Below are positions 54,005-63,010 of a stretch of 64,000 bases of DNA, piece after piece. A model generated the notes under the pieces. That model had not been told where the DNA came from, ran no database searches, and saw only the letters and a list, made by a program, of their open reading frames with translations. Source of the DNA: Rhodothermaceae bacterium (GTDB lineage: Bacteria; Bacteroidota; Rhodothermia; Rhodothermales; Bin80); contig VXSC01000044.1 of the NCBI GenBank assembly GCA_009838195.1, positions 62,001 through 126,000 of the forward strand, read 5' to 3'. Both the position numbers and the translations under genes were made by a program. How positions within the stretch are numbered: the stretch's first letter is position 1; every line of letters starts with the position of its first letter.

Positions 54005-54033
54005 GTGAATGCAGGCATGGCGGGTTTTTTTTT
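53996..54033 (+). terminator. Intrinsic terminator (attenuator) before pheS
   Basis: CCCGCC (53996-54001) pairs with GGCGGG (54019-54024); inside, CCTG (54002-54005) pairs with CAGG (54012-54015) around six bases, with CAT bulged on the 3' side. Nine T residues follow (54025-54033). pheS starts eight bases later. A terminator directly in front of an essential synthetase operon only makes sense if it is regulated. Confidence 0.85.
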
Positions 54034-54041
54034 GCAGTAAA

Positions 54042-55088
54042 ATGGATACAAATTTAGAAAAGCTCAAAACAGCTGCTGCAAACATAACAGAGGAAATCTC
54101 CAGCGCCAAGCTTACGACGGCTTCAGACAGGGAGGCATTCCGGATCCGTTTCCTCGGACAAAAGCGTGGGTTGATTACCCATCTCTTTAAAGAAATTCCG
54201 CATTTACCAAAAGAGGATCGCCGCTTTGCAGGACAGCTTTTGAACGCACTGCGGAAAGAAGCACAAACTACACTTGACTCCGCCAATCAAAATCCCCCCC
54301 TAGATCCGATTAATCTCTCCGAAATCGATCTTACACTTCCTGGCCGGCGGAATCAATGGCCGGGATCCCGACATCCCATCACGCTTGCCCTGTCGAAAAT
54401 CACGGACATCTTCCATCGCATGGGATTTACCATTGCAGAGGGCCCTGAAATGGAAGACGACTGGCATAATTTCACCGCGCTGAATTTTCCCAAGGATCAT
54501 CCTGCGAGAGACATGCAGGATACGCTCTTCATTGATGAAAAGAGTCCCGATCAACCTCGGATCATGATGCGGACTCATACCTCACCTGTACAGATCCGTA
54601 CGATGATGGCCGGAGAGCCTCCATTTCGGTTGATTGCTCCGGGCCGGGTCTACCGTAATGAAACGATTACGTACAAGTCCTATTGCCTTTTTCATCAGGT
54701 TGAAGGGTTGGTCGTTGATGAGGGGATCACAATGGCCGACCTGAAGGACACGCTTTACCGGTTTGCCCGTGCATTCTTTGGCGAAGATGTGAAATTACGC
54801 TATCGCTCCAGCTTTTTCCCATTTACCGAACCTAGCGCAGAACTGGATATCTGGTGGGATCTGCCCGACCACCCGGACGGAGGTCGCTGGATGGAAATCC
54901 TTGGCAGTGGCATGGTGCACCCCAATGTCTTGAAAGCTGTGGGGATTGACCCTGAGCGTTACACTGGATATGCCTTTGGCATGGGAGTTGAACGTCCCGC
55001 CATGCTTCACTACGATATCAAGGACATACGACTCTTTTATGAAAATGACGTGCGCTTCCTAGCACAGTTTCAGGGAATTCCAGGATGA
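54042..55088 (+). CDS. pheS: Phenylalanine-tRNA ligase alpha subunit
   Basis: Catalytic alpha subunit of the (alpha-beta)2 synthetase, 348 residues from the ATG at 54042 (an upstream ATG at 54009 lies in the terminator). An N-terminal coiled coil ([16 protein letters not shown]) for tRNA contact is followed by class II motif 1 ([14 protein letters not shown]), motif 2 ([14 protein letters not shown], then [10 protein letters not shown]) and motif 3 ([14 protein letters not shown]-like [13 protein letters not shown]). The phenylalanine pocket region is in [12 protein letters not shown]. Its stop overlaps the pheT start as ATGA. Confidence 0.97.
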   Translation: MDTNLEKLKTAAANITEEISSAKLTTASDREAFRIRFLGQKRGLITHLFKEIPHLPKEDRRFAGQLLNALRKEAQTTLDSANQNPPLDPINLSEIDLTLPGRRNQWPGSRHPITLALSKITDIFHRMGFTIAEGPEMEDDWHNFTALNFPKDHPARDMQDTLFIDEKSPDQPRIMMRTHTSPVQIRTMMAGEPPFRLIAPGRVYRNETITYKSYCLFHQVEGLVVDEGITMADLKDTLYRFARAFFGEDVKLRYRSSFFPFTEPSAELDIWWDLPDHPDGGRWMEILGSGMVHPNVLKAVGIDPERYTGYAFGMGVERPAMLHYDIKDIRLFYENDVRFLAQFQGIPG

Positions 55089-57535
55089 AGATCTCATATA
55101 ACTGGCTGTCTGAATACGTAGATCACGGATTACCCCCCGGAGAGCTTGCAGACTCCCTGACCATGTCCGGGCTGGAGGTTGAACATATAGAACAAAGTGA
55201 CCTCTCTCTGGATGGTATCATTGTCGGACATGTGGTATCCGTCCGCTCCCACCCAGAAGCGGATCGCCTGAGGCTTTGTGATGTTGATCTTGGAGATGGT
55301 GAAACCAAACAAATTGTCTGTGGTGCTCCCAATGTTGCTGCGAATCAACGGGTTCCCGTTGCAACCGTCGGTACTAAACTGACCATCAACGAAAAAACCG
55401 TCAAAATCAAGAAGTCACAAATCCGCGGGCAGGTGTCTATGGGGATGATTTGCGCAGAAGACGAACTAGGGCTATCTGAGGACCATCGTGGCATTATGGT
55501 CCTCACCGGCACTTCCACCGTCGGCGAGTCCCTGAAAGATTATCTACGTCGGGAGCATAGTCTTACCGGTGACACCACACTTGATTTGGCTATCACGCCA
55601 AACCGCCCCGATGCGATATGCCATTTTGGAGTTGCCCGAGACCTCTCTGCACTACAGAATGCACCCCTGAAATTTCCTGACATCACTACTCCACCTTCTG
55701 GGGCTGAGGCTGAAAAACACATTGATATCCAGATCCAGTGTCCGGAAGTATGTTGCCGATACACTGCAATGATCGTTCGGGGAGTCACGGTTGGACCTTC
55801 TCCTGTATGGCTAAAACAACGTCTGGAGTCGGTTGGACTGCGATCCATTAACAATATCGTAGATGTGACGAATTTCGTGATGTATGAGTGCGGTCAGCCG
55901 CTGCATGCATTCGACTATGATCGTATCGCTCAAAAAAAGATCGTCGTTCGCGAATCTATGGAGGGCGAAAATTTTGTCACGCTTGATGAAAAAGAGCACA
56001 CCTTAGGGAGTGGAGTTGTACTAATTTGTGACGGAGAGCAACCAGTGGCCATTGGGGGACTGATGGGGGGAAAAAACTCTGAAGTCGATGACTCGACCAC
56101 GAATGTATTGATTGAAAGTGCCTGGTTTGATCCAACGCGCACAAGACGTTCTTCCAAAGTACTGGGCATTTCGACTGATGCATCCTACCGATTCGAACGC
56201 GGAGTAGACACCGCACTCCAACCATGGGCAGCTATGCGCACAGCCATGCTTATTGCAGAATTGGCTGGAGGATCCATCGTCCCAGGGATGGTTGATGCAC
56301 ACCCAAAACCGATCCCTCCTTCTACCATTGATCTAAGGATCTCCCGCATAAGCAAAATTCTTGGTATCCAGATTGAGCGCCGGAGAATCCTTCAAATTCT
56401 CGAATCCCTAGGGTTTGCACCACGTGAGACTGCGGAGGGGATAGTTTCCTGCGTCATCCCCACGTACCGTCCCGACGTTCATCTGGAAGTTGACCTGATT
56501 GAGGAGATTGCACGAATTTATGGTCTCGAAAATATTGCCTTGCCTAAACAGACCTTGCTACAGTTATCTATTCCCCTACCCCGCCCGGCCGATCTGTTGC
56601 GAGAACATGCACACGCCCATTTGACCGGTCATGGATTCCGGGAGATCTATACCAACAGTCTGTTACCGAATGATGTAGCCACGCAGTTCAGCCAGCCAGT
56701 ACTTGATTCTGATGATCCTCCGGCTCGTACCCTGAACGCAGTTTCCAAATCTATGGCAACCCTACGACCCTCGCTACTGCCTGGTATGCTGATGGCCATG
56801 CAGCGGAATGTGAACCATTCGCAACGGGTATTGCGGTTTTACGAGTTTGGCCATGTCTTTCATCACAGCAAGCGTGCAGCGGCATACATTGAAAATTTTT
56901 CAGAATATGACGTACTTCTGTTAGGGATCTGCGGTGCAGTCCGTCCCATAGGTTGGGATAGCGATCCGCGTGCCGCAGATTTTTTTGACCTAAAGGGGGA
57001 TGTGAGTCAGCTACTCGGTGCATTGCAGCTCGACACTTTGAACATGCAACCCAACTATGACCCGACAGAGATCACTGACTATCACATTATCCTCCACTCT
57101 GACAGCGCCCGCATCGGAATCATTGCAAAACTATCTGGAGCGATCCAGGAATCCTTTGATCTTCCCGACCCCGTCTTCTTTGCGGAATTCAACTGGACCC
57201 GACTCCTTCTTTTGCATGAAAAAAATCCTCATCAAACCTATACTCACATCTTGCCCTTTCCTGCTGTGGAGCGAGATCTTGCAGTGTCTGTAGACCAGTC
57301 ACAACCCGTTGGACCCATGATCACCACATTGCGTGAAATAGGTCAACCACTTCTAAGGAATGTGGATGTCTTTGACATATACACAGGAGATCGAGTCTCT
57401 GCGGGCAAAAAAAGTATTGCCTTTGCGCTCCGCTTTGGAGGAAATCGAACCCTGCGCGACAAAGAAATTGATCATGTGATGGGAGCTATTGTTAATGCTT
57501 TTTCTGAACAATTTGGTGCCACCTTGCGCAGTTGA
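55085..57535 (+). CDS. pheT: Phenylalanine-tRNA ligase beta subunit
   Basis: 816-residue beta subunit with the full domain set: tRNA-binding EMAP-like domain ([31 protein letters not shown]), B3/B4 editing domain ([31 protein letters not shown]), B5 domain, the catalytic-like core without catalytic motifs, and a C-terminal ferredoxin-like anticodon domain ([20 protein letters not shown]). It removes Tyr mischarged on tRNA-Phe and binds tRNA. It overlaps pheS by 4 bp. Confidence 0.97.
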   Translation: MKISYNWLSEYVDHGLPPGELADSLTMSGLEVEHIEQSDLSLDGIIVGHVVSVRSHPEADRLRLCDVDLGDGETKQIVCGAPNVAANQRVPVATVGTKLTINEKTVKIKKSQIRGQVSMGMICAEDELGLSEDHRGIMVLTGTSTVGESLKDYLRREHSLTGDTTLDLAITPNRPDAICHFGVARDLSALQNAPLKFPDITTPPSGAEAEKHIDIQIQCPEVCCRYTAMIVRGVTVGPSPVWLKQRLESVGLRSINNIVDVTNFVMYECGQPLHAFDYDRIAQKKIVVRESMEGENFVTLDEKEHTLGSGVVLICDGEQPVAIGGLMGGKNSEVDDSTTNVLIESAWFDPTRTRRSSKVLGISTDASYRFERGVDTALQPWAAMRTAMLIAELAGGSIVPGMVDAHPKPIPPSTIDLRISRISKILGIQIERRRILQILESLGFAPRETAEGIVSCVIPTYRPDVHLEVDLIEEIARIYGLENIALPKQTLLQLSIPLPRPADLLREHAHAHLTGHGFREIYTNSLLPNDVATQFSQPVLDSDDPPARTLNAVSKSMATLRPSLLPGMLMAMQRNVNHSQRVLRFYEFGHVFHHSKRAAAYIENFSEYDVLLLGICGAVRPIGWDSDPRAADFFDLKGDVSQLLGALQLDTLNMQPNYDPTEITDYHIILHSDSARIGIIAKLSGAIQESFDLPDPVFFAEFNWTRLLLLHEKNPHQTYTHILPFPAVERDLAVSVDQSQPVGPMITTLREIGQPLLRNVDVFDIYTGDRVSAGKKSIAFALRFGGNRTLRDKEIDHVMGAIVNAFSEQFGATLRS

Positions 57536-57609
57536 TCCATAGTTGATAATCTTAAATTGAACCTTTACCTTACCTTGGGTAGTTCAAAGTCGCTCAGGAA
57601 TACTGCATC

Positions 57610-57945
57610 ATGCCCGCCGAAAGAAAAGGTCAGCCCCAGGAACCTGGATCGCGTCAACTTGAGCACGAGTTTGATATTCCCTCGTCTATTGTTTTGCGGG
57701 GATCCGTATCCTTAAGGCAGTTGCGCGATCGTGTACAAGCTGTGGTGAAAGAGCTTGACCACCTCAGAGAGAAAAATCGAAAGCTTGCAAAACAAATTTC
57801 TGATCTTGAATCTGCTCCGAGCCAGACTTCCAAGACAACGAATCTTACGTTTGAAGAAAACAAAGAACAGTTGCTTAAAAAGGTCAACTCCTTCATAGAA
57901 ACAATTGACCATTACTTGAGCATTAATGAAGAAAGGGCCGATTAA
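57610..57945 (+). CDS. Small coiled-coil protein upstream of zapA
   Basis: A 111-residue cytosolic protein of unknown family. Residues about 30-70 (LRGSVSLRQLRDRVQAVVKE, LDHLREKNRKLAKQISDLES) form a heptad-type coiled coil, and a second helix (KEQLLKKVNSFIETIDHYLS) ends the chain. Its stop is immediately followed by the zapA ATG, so the two are co-translated. Position and structure suggest a division-associated partner of ZapA, similar in idea to ZapB, but this is inference. Confidence 0.75.
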   Translation: MPAERKGQPQEPGSRQLEHEFDIPSSIVLRGSVSLRQLRDRVQAVVKELDHLREKNRKLAKQISDLESAPSQTSKTTNLTFEENKEQLLKKVNSFIETIDHYLSINEERAD

Positions 57946-58254
57946 ATGAAGCATGAATCCATTACAGTGCGAATTCTAGATCGGGACTATCCCCTCTTGG
58001 TACAGAGCAGTGACGTTTCGACGATCTACAGCGTTGCTGAAAATGTAAATCAGCGGATGAAGTCCTTCAAGGAAAAACATCCAGAGCAACCCGATTTGGT
58101 GGCTGCTGTATTCACAGCCATGGAATTATCTGAAGAACTGCTTGGTGCAAAAGAAACATCTAATGTTCTATTGAACGCGATCGATCGGGAGGCAGATTAT
58201 CTTGGCAGGGAGCTCACAAAGGCCCTAAAACACCCCGATACCTCCGAGCAATAG
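57946..58254 (+). CDS. zapA: Cell division protein ZapA
   Basis: A 102-residue FtsZ-ring stabilising protein. The N-terminal beta-rich head reads ITVRILDRDYPLLVQSSDVS, then TIYSVAENVNQRMKSFKEKH. The C-terminal coiled coil (LVAAVFTAMELSEELLGAKE) gives the usual dimer/tetramer form. It follows the coiled-coil gene without a gap and precedes a noncoding stretch that may encode 6S RNA. Confidence 0.9.
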   Translation: MKHESITVRILDRDYPLLVQSSDVSTIYSVAENVNQRMKSFKEKHPEQPDLVAAVFTAMELSEELLGAKETSNVLLNAIDREADYLGRELTKALKHPDTSEQ

Positions 58255-58299
58255 CGGAACCGCAGCACTCCAACACTGTATCCCCTACCCGCGGGCACC

Positions 58300-58465
58300 C
58301 GTAGCGGTCCAGGCACGTGAACCGTCAATTTTATTCATAGGGAGTTGACTTCAATTCTGGACGCTAGGCCTCAACCTCTATTGGTCGTGTTTCGCGCAGA
58401 GGATCGTGGAAGGGTTTGAGCAGCACCCAATCGTATGAAAAAGGGTTCACACCCGCCGCTGCGGA
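58300..58465 (+). ncRNA. ssrS: Candidate 6S-like RNA between zapA and rny
   Basis: The 281-bp gap between zapA and rny can fold into a long rod. GTGAACC (58317-58323) pairs with GGTTCAC (58444-58450), TTT-A-TTCATA (58330-58339) with TATGAAAAA (58434-58442), CTCAA (58370-58374) with TTGAG (58416-58420), and CCTCT (58375-58379) with AGAGG (58398-58402). A large unpaired centre (58340-58362 opposite 58425-58433) lies between the stems, and GCGG/CCGC can close the base. A rod with a central bubble located after zapA fits 6S RNA, the RNA-polymerase-binding regulator whose gene follows zapA in many bacteria. The ends are approximate and the call is provisional. Confidence 0.4.
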
Positions 58466-58535
58466 CGCTCGCGCCCCGTAAAAGGAACCCTTGCGGGGTG
58501 AGGTGGTATCGCTATTCTAACGAAACTGTAATAAT

Positions 58536-60221
58536 ATGGACGGCATGCAAGCCGTCCTGTTGTTGTCGACATTTGGGGTGGGACTAAGCGTTGCTTGGTT
58601 AATCTCTCGCTTGAATGCTCGGAGTACGCTAAATCGGGCACGCCAAAAGGCATCGTCGATCTTAACCTTGGCGGAGGAAGAATCTGAATCTCTAAGAGAG
58701 AAGGTTATAATTGATGCTAAATCAACACTCGATCATGAACGCCGTGAACTTGACTCCAATAAAGCTGCACTCAATCAGGAGCGGGAGGCTCTAGAGCGGG
58801 ACAAACGACGGCTCAAGCTAAAAAGTGACCGCCAGCGAAAAAAACTCAACAACAGGAATCGGCGCTTAACAAAAAAACAGGACGTACTACTTGAAGCAAC
58901 TCAGATAATTGAGCTTCTTCAGAAAGAAAGTGAGAGGGTCAACCGTCAGGCTGAGAAGCTGCATACGGAGGTTGCGAGGTTGTCCAAGGACGCATCTCAG
59001 CGTCTTGACAGGTTGGATGCCCAAAAGCGAGGGCTGGATTCCCGGGAGTCGCGCGTCAAGGCTCTCACCCATGAACTAGTCCATAAACTGGAAGGAGTTG
59101 CCGATCTAACGCAGGACGAGGCCCGTCAACACCTGCGCGAAGAACTCCTCGAGAAAGCACGGGAAGATATCTCACTGGAATTAGTGGAATTGCGAGATCA
59201 GGCACAGATCACTGCAAAAGAGGAGGCGTGCAAGGTTATCCTCACCACCATGCAGCGCCTCGCGTCTGATGAAGCCGAATCCCATTCCGTATCCGTTGTC
59301 CCCATCACTTCTGAAGATATTAAAGGACGTGTAATCGGCCGGGAAGGTAGGAATGTCATTGCGTTCGAGGCTGCCACGGGAGTTGACCTGCTTGTTGACG
59401 ATACCCCAGGTGCCATCGTCGTCAGTTCATTTGATCCCTATCGACGTGAAGTTGCGCGAACCGCCCTGTCCAATCTCATACGGGATGGGCGTATTCATCC
59501 TGCCAGTATTGAGCGCTTTGTTGCGAAGGCTGAGGAGACCCTCACAGATGAGATCCATAGAACCGGAGAACGTACACTCCTTGACCTGAAATTACGCGGG
59601 ATGCACAAGGAGCTCGTATCCATCGTTGGGAAAATGAAGTATCGCACGAGCTACGGCCAAAATCTGCTCAATCATAGTATTCAGGTTGCGAACCTTTGCT
59701 CCATCATGGCTTCCGAGATGGGGCTCGATTCCCGGATGGCTCGGCGTTCAGGCCTATTGCATGACATTGGGAAGGTGCTCCAGGAATCAAATGATCAGCC
59801 CCATGCACTCGTGGGGATGGAGTATTGTAAACGGTACGGAGAACATCACCTGATCTGTAATGCCGTAGGGTCTCACCATGACGAGACCGAAATGACTTCC
59901 CTTTATGCCCCAATCGTGCAAGTGTGTGATGCAATCAGTGGGGCACGTCCGGGGGCGCGACATATACGCCGCGACGAATACATTGAACGCTTGCAGGATA
60001 TGGAAGCGATTGCAATGTCCTTTGACGGGGTCACCATGGCATATGCGATCCAAGGCGGGCGAGAACTCCGTGTGATTGTCCAGTATTCCAAAGTATCCGA
60101 CGAAAGGACACGAGAACTCGCGGTAAATATTTCCACCCGGATCCAGGACGAACTCACCTATCCGGGCCAGGTCAATGTTACGGTGATTCGTGAACTTCGA
60201 AAAACATCCGTTGCCCGATAA
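58536..60221 (+). CDS. rny: Ribonuclease Y
   Basis: Membrane-anchored endoribonuclease starting mRNA decay, 561 residues. One N-terminal transmembrane segment (AVLLLSTFGVGLSVAWLISR) precedes a long coiled coil (about 35-250). A KH domain has GRVIGREGRNVIAFE (GxxG loop GREGRN). The catalytic HD domain has SGLLHDIGKVLQE (His-Asp) and SHHDETEM. It is slightly longer than common RNase Y because the coiled coil is extended. It is the last gene before a lipoprotein dipeptidase that starts 2 bp after its stop. Confidence 0.96.
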   Translation: MDGMQAVLLLSTFGVGLSVAWLISRLNARSTLNRARQKASSILTLAEEESESLREKVIIDAKSTLDHERRELDSNKAALNQEREALERDKRRLKLKSDRQRKKLNNRNRRLTKKQDVLLEATQIIELLQKESERVNRQAEKLHTEVARLSKDASQRLDRLDAQKRGLDSRESRVKALTHELVHKLEGVADLTQDEARQHLREELLEKAREDISLELVELRDQAQITAKEEACKVILTTMQRLASDEAESHSVSVVPITSEDIKGRVIGREGRNVIAFEAATGVDLLVDDTPGAIVVSSFDPYRREVARTALSNLIRDGRIHPASIERFVAKAEETLTDEIHRTGERTLLDLKLRGMHKELVSIVGKMKYRTSYGQNLLNHSIQVANLCSIMASEMGLDSRMARRSGLLHDIGKVLQESNDQPHALVGMEYCKRYGEHHLICNAVGSHHDETEMTSLYAPIVQVCDAISGARPGARHIRRDEYIERLQDMEAIAMSFDGVTMAYAIQGGRELRVIVQYSKVSDERTRELAVNISTRIQDELTYPGQVNVTVIRELRKTSVAR

Positions 60222-60223
60222 TA

Positions 60224-61441
60224 ATGAATCGACTCTTCCTTCTTTTTATTTTTCTACTTTTTCCTGTGAGCTGTACTCAGGATACAACTATGGACCATGC
60301 CCACAGATTGGCCCAGGAGCATCTTATCATTGACGGTCATATTGATGTCCCATATCGCTTATCGACGTACATGGAAGATATCAGCCAAGAAACCGTAGGC
60401 GGAGATTTTGACTACCCCAAGGCAGTGGCCGGTGGACTCAACGCGCCGTTCATATCAATTTATATTCCGAGCGTACGCCAAGACATTCCGGGATCGGCAA
60501 AATCACTGGCGGACTCGTTGATTGATATGGTCGAAGGGTTTGTGACCCACGCACCCGACAAATTCGCCATCGCGACTCGATCATCTGACTTGGCCGAGCA
60601 CAAGGACGCTGGCTTAGTCTCGCTTCCTATGGGCATGGAGAATGGTGCACCGATTGAGAGTGTGGAAGATCTGGAACATTACTACGAACGCGGGATCCGC
60701 TACATCACACTCACACATGGCAGAGATAATCATATTTCTGATTCTTCCTATGACTCTACTCAGACTTGGGGAGGTCTCAGTCCATTTGGTGTGGAGGTCG
60801 TTGATCATATGAACCGAATGGGAATCATCGTGGACATTTCGCATTTGACTGACAGTGCGATCGAACAGGTATTACAACACACCGCAGCACCTGTACTCGC
60901 CACCCACTCTTCCGCCCGACACTTTACTCCCGGCTGGCAACGCAACATCAGTGATAATCTGATTAAAGCAACCGCCGCCAACGGTGGTGTGATCATGGTC
61001 AGCTTTGGCTCCTTGTTTGTGCGTGGAGAATACTATGTCCAAAACCAAGCCTTAAGTGCTGCGATTAACGCCTATTTAGAAGAAAACAATATTGACCCTG
61101 AAAGTGAAGAGGGCTTTCTTTACCGCGAAAGACAGCGAAAATCAAATCCAATAGGCACAGTGGGTGATCTCGTTGACCACATTGATCATATCGTTGATCT
61201 TGTTGGGATTGACCATGTAGGCCTTGGTAGTGATTATGACGGAGTCACCGGACTTCCAGAAGGTCTAGAAGATGTTTCTACGTACCCCAATCTGATTGCC
61301 GAGTTGATACGCCGCGACTACACTGATGAAGATGTTGCCAAAATTCTTGGAGGAAATGCACTCAGGGTCTGGCAACAGGTGGAGGAGGTGGCTGCAAATT
61401 ATGCTCCCCGAACAAACTCTGAGACGAACGCCGACACCTGA
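60224..61441 (+). CDS. M19-family membrane dipeptidase lipoprotein
   Basis: A 405-residue zinc dipeptidase. A lipoprotein signal (LLFPVSC, Cys at residue 18) places it in the envelope. The metal site is intact: IIDGHIDVPYR (H-x-D), Glu in SLPMGMENGAPI, and His in DISHLTDSAI and VLATHSSARHF. The substrate-side GSDYDGVTGLPEGLEDVS is typical of renal dipeptidase relatives. It likely hydrolyses dipeptides, possibly D-amino-acid-containing ones from wall turnover. It starts 2 bp after rny, and its last 43 bp overlap the convergent glyS gene. Confidence 0.92.
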   Translation: MNRLFLLFIFLLFPVSCTQDTTMDHAHRLAQEHLIIDGHIDVPYRLSTYMEDISQETVGGDFDYPKAVAGGLNAPFISIYIPSVRQDIPGSAKSLADSLIDMVEGFVTHAPDKFAIATRSSDLAEHKDAGLVSLPMGMENGAPIESVEDLEHYYERGIRYITLTHGRDNHISDSSYDSTQTWGGLSPFGVEVVDHMNRMGIIVDISHLTDSAIEQVLQHTAAPVLATHSSARHFTPGWQRNISDNLIKATAANGGVIMVSFGSLFVRGEYYVQNQALSAAINAYLEENNIDPESEEGFLYRERQRKSNPIGTVGDLVDHIDHIVDLVGIDHVGLGSDYDGVTGLPEGLEDVSTYPNLIAELIRRDYTDEDVAKILGGNALRVWQQVEEVAANYAPRTNSETNADT

Positions 61442-62829
61442 TCATCAGCAACCCGCACCTGCTCCAATGTGTCCCGGTTACGAATCGTAACCCCTGCCCC
61501 GCCAAGAGTCTCACTGTCAATGGTGATGCATAGTGGCGTACCTGCTTCGTCCATTCTGCGATAACGCTTGCCGATTGAGCCCTTTTCGTCGTAAAACACA
61601 TTCCATTCACGGCGAAGGTCAGCCGTGATAGTACGTGCACGCTCTGGCATCCCATCCTTGCGTAGAAGTGGAAAGATCCCCACCTTGATGGGAGCAATGG
61701 ACGGTGCAAATGACATGACTGTACGGCTCTGCCCCTCAATCTCGTCCTGTCGGTAGGCCTCACAAAGTAGCATTAGAACCGTTCGATCCAGACCAACCGA
61801 AGTTTCCACCACAAATGGAATAAACCTGCTGCCGGATTGTTGGTGGAAAATCTGCATCTTTTTCCCGGAGTATTCCTGATGCCTTCTAAGATCATAGTCG
61901 GTACGTGAATGGATTCCTTCAACCTCCTGCCATCCGATCGGAAACTCATACTGGATATCCACAGCGGCATCTGCATAATGGGCTGGCTTTTCATGGACAT
62001 GCCAACGTAATTTGGATTCTGGGATTCCATTCTGGACGTGCCAGTCCCATCTTCGTGAGCGCCATAGTTCATACGCCTCCGCCTGTGTTCCCGGCTGGAC
62101 GAAGTACTGCATTTCCATTTGTTCAAACTCACGCATCCGGAAAATGAATTGCCGTGCTACAATTTCATTGCGGAATGCTTTGCCAATCTGGGCAATCCCG
62201 AACGGAATCTGTACGCGTGAGGTTGCCAGTACATTCTGGAAATTAACGAAGATGCCCTGGGCCGTTTCTGGACGCAGAAATATAGAGGAATCTTCACCTG
62301 CCAGCGCTCCCACTTTCGTTTCAAACATCATATTGAACTGGCGAACATCTGTCCAGTCAAATGCACCTGAATCTGGCCCACGAATTTCTTCAGCCAGGAT
62401 AAGTGCGTGAAGTGCTTTCGGCATGTCGTCCGCATTGAGTGCCTGCGTGAACTGCTCATGCACAGCATCCGCTCGCTCCGTGTTTCCTTTTGCCCTCAAA
62501 CGATCAATATGCTGTTCAATTAACTGATCCGCCCGGTAACGCCGTTTAGAAGCCTTGTCATCAATGAGCGGATCATGGAATGCATCTACGTGCCCGGACG
62601 CTTTCCACACCTTCGGATGCATCAGGATTGCGGCATCTACCCCTTCAATATTATCGTTGGCATAGACCATATCATGCCACCAACGTTCCTGTACATTTCG
62701 CTTCAACTCTACGCCCAGCGGACCGTAGTCGTAAGTTGCCCCCAGCCCACCATAAATCTCCGAAGACTGGAATACAAAACCGCGACGCTTACATAGCGCC
62801 GTAATCTCATCAAATCGCTTGCTGCTCAT
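61399..62829 (-). CDS. glyS: Glycine-tRNA ligase (single-chain, eukaryote/archaea-like type)
   Basis: Class II synthetase of the homodimeric GlyRS type, 476 residues. The start KRRGFVFQSSEIYGGLGATY and the TYDYGPLGVELKRN stretch are diagnostic; motif 2 is AQIGKAFRNEI with FRMREFEQMEMQYF, and motif 3 is VVETSVGLDRTVLMLL. The C-terminal anticodon domain (KVGIFPLLRKDGMPERARTI) follows. This is the Bacteroidota/Firmicute/Actinobacteria form rather than the two-subunit GlyQ/GlyS of proteobacteria. It converges with the M19 dipeptidase gene (43-bp overlap) and is followed on the other side by rho on the same strand. Confidence 0.96.
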   Translation of the reverse strand: MSSKRFDEITALCKRRGFVFQSSEIYGGLGATYDYGPLGVELKRNVQERWWHDMVYANDNIEGVDAAILMHPKVWKASGHVDAFHDPLIDDKASKRRYRADQLIEQHIDRLRAKGNTERADAVHEQFTQALNADDMPKALHALILAEEIRGPDSGAFDWTDVRQFNMMFETKVGALAGEDSSIFLRPETAQGIFVNFQNVLATSRVQIPFGIAQIGKAFRNEIVARQFIFRMREFEQMEMQYFVQPGTQAEAYELWRSRRWDWHVQNGIPESKLRWHVHEKPAHYADAAVDIQYEFPIGWQEVEGIHSRTDYDLRRHQEYSGKKMQIFHQQSGSRFIPFVVETSVGLDRTVLMLLCEAYRQDEIEGQSRTVMSFAPSIAPIKVGIFPLLRKDGMPERARTITADLRREWNVFYDEKGSIGKRYRRMDEAGTPLCITIDSETLGGAGVTIRNRDTLEQVRVADDQVSAFVSEFVRGA

Positions 62830-63010
62830 GAGGCATAAATTTATTCGCGCAGTAAACCCCTAGAACCCGTCAATGATCAATCCAGTCAGACCTGGCAACC
62901 AGTGGCATTGATCACCATTCTCACAAAATACGGAACGTTGCAGATCGAGCTGTCCTGGGAAATGCCGGGCCATGGGAACCCCTGCCTCCATTTCAAGAAC
63001 TCTTCACATG
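62830..63010. other. Gap between rho and glyS, nothing distinct seen
   Basis: 181 bp between two minus-strand genes. I found neither a convincing terminator after rho nor a promoter for glyS. Confidence 0.35.

Noticed and set aside
53934-54041. T-box leader before pheS
   Set aside because: The conserved T-box bulge and specifier stem are not present; the Phe-rich leader peptide plus terminator explains the region better.
58442-58491. Alternative stem AAGGGTTC with GAACCCTT as a terminator of zapA
   Set aside because: The pairing is exact but has a long loop and no T-run, and it competes with the rod-like fold described for the same region.
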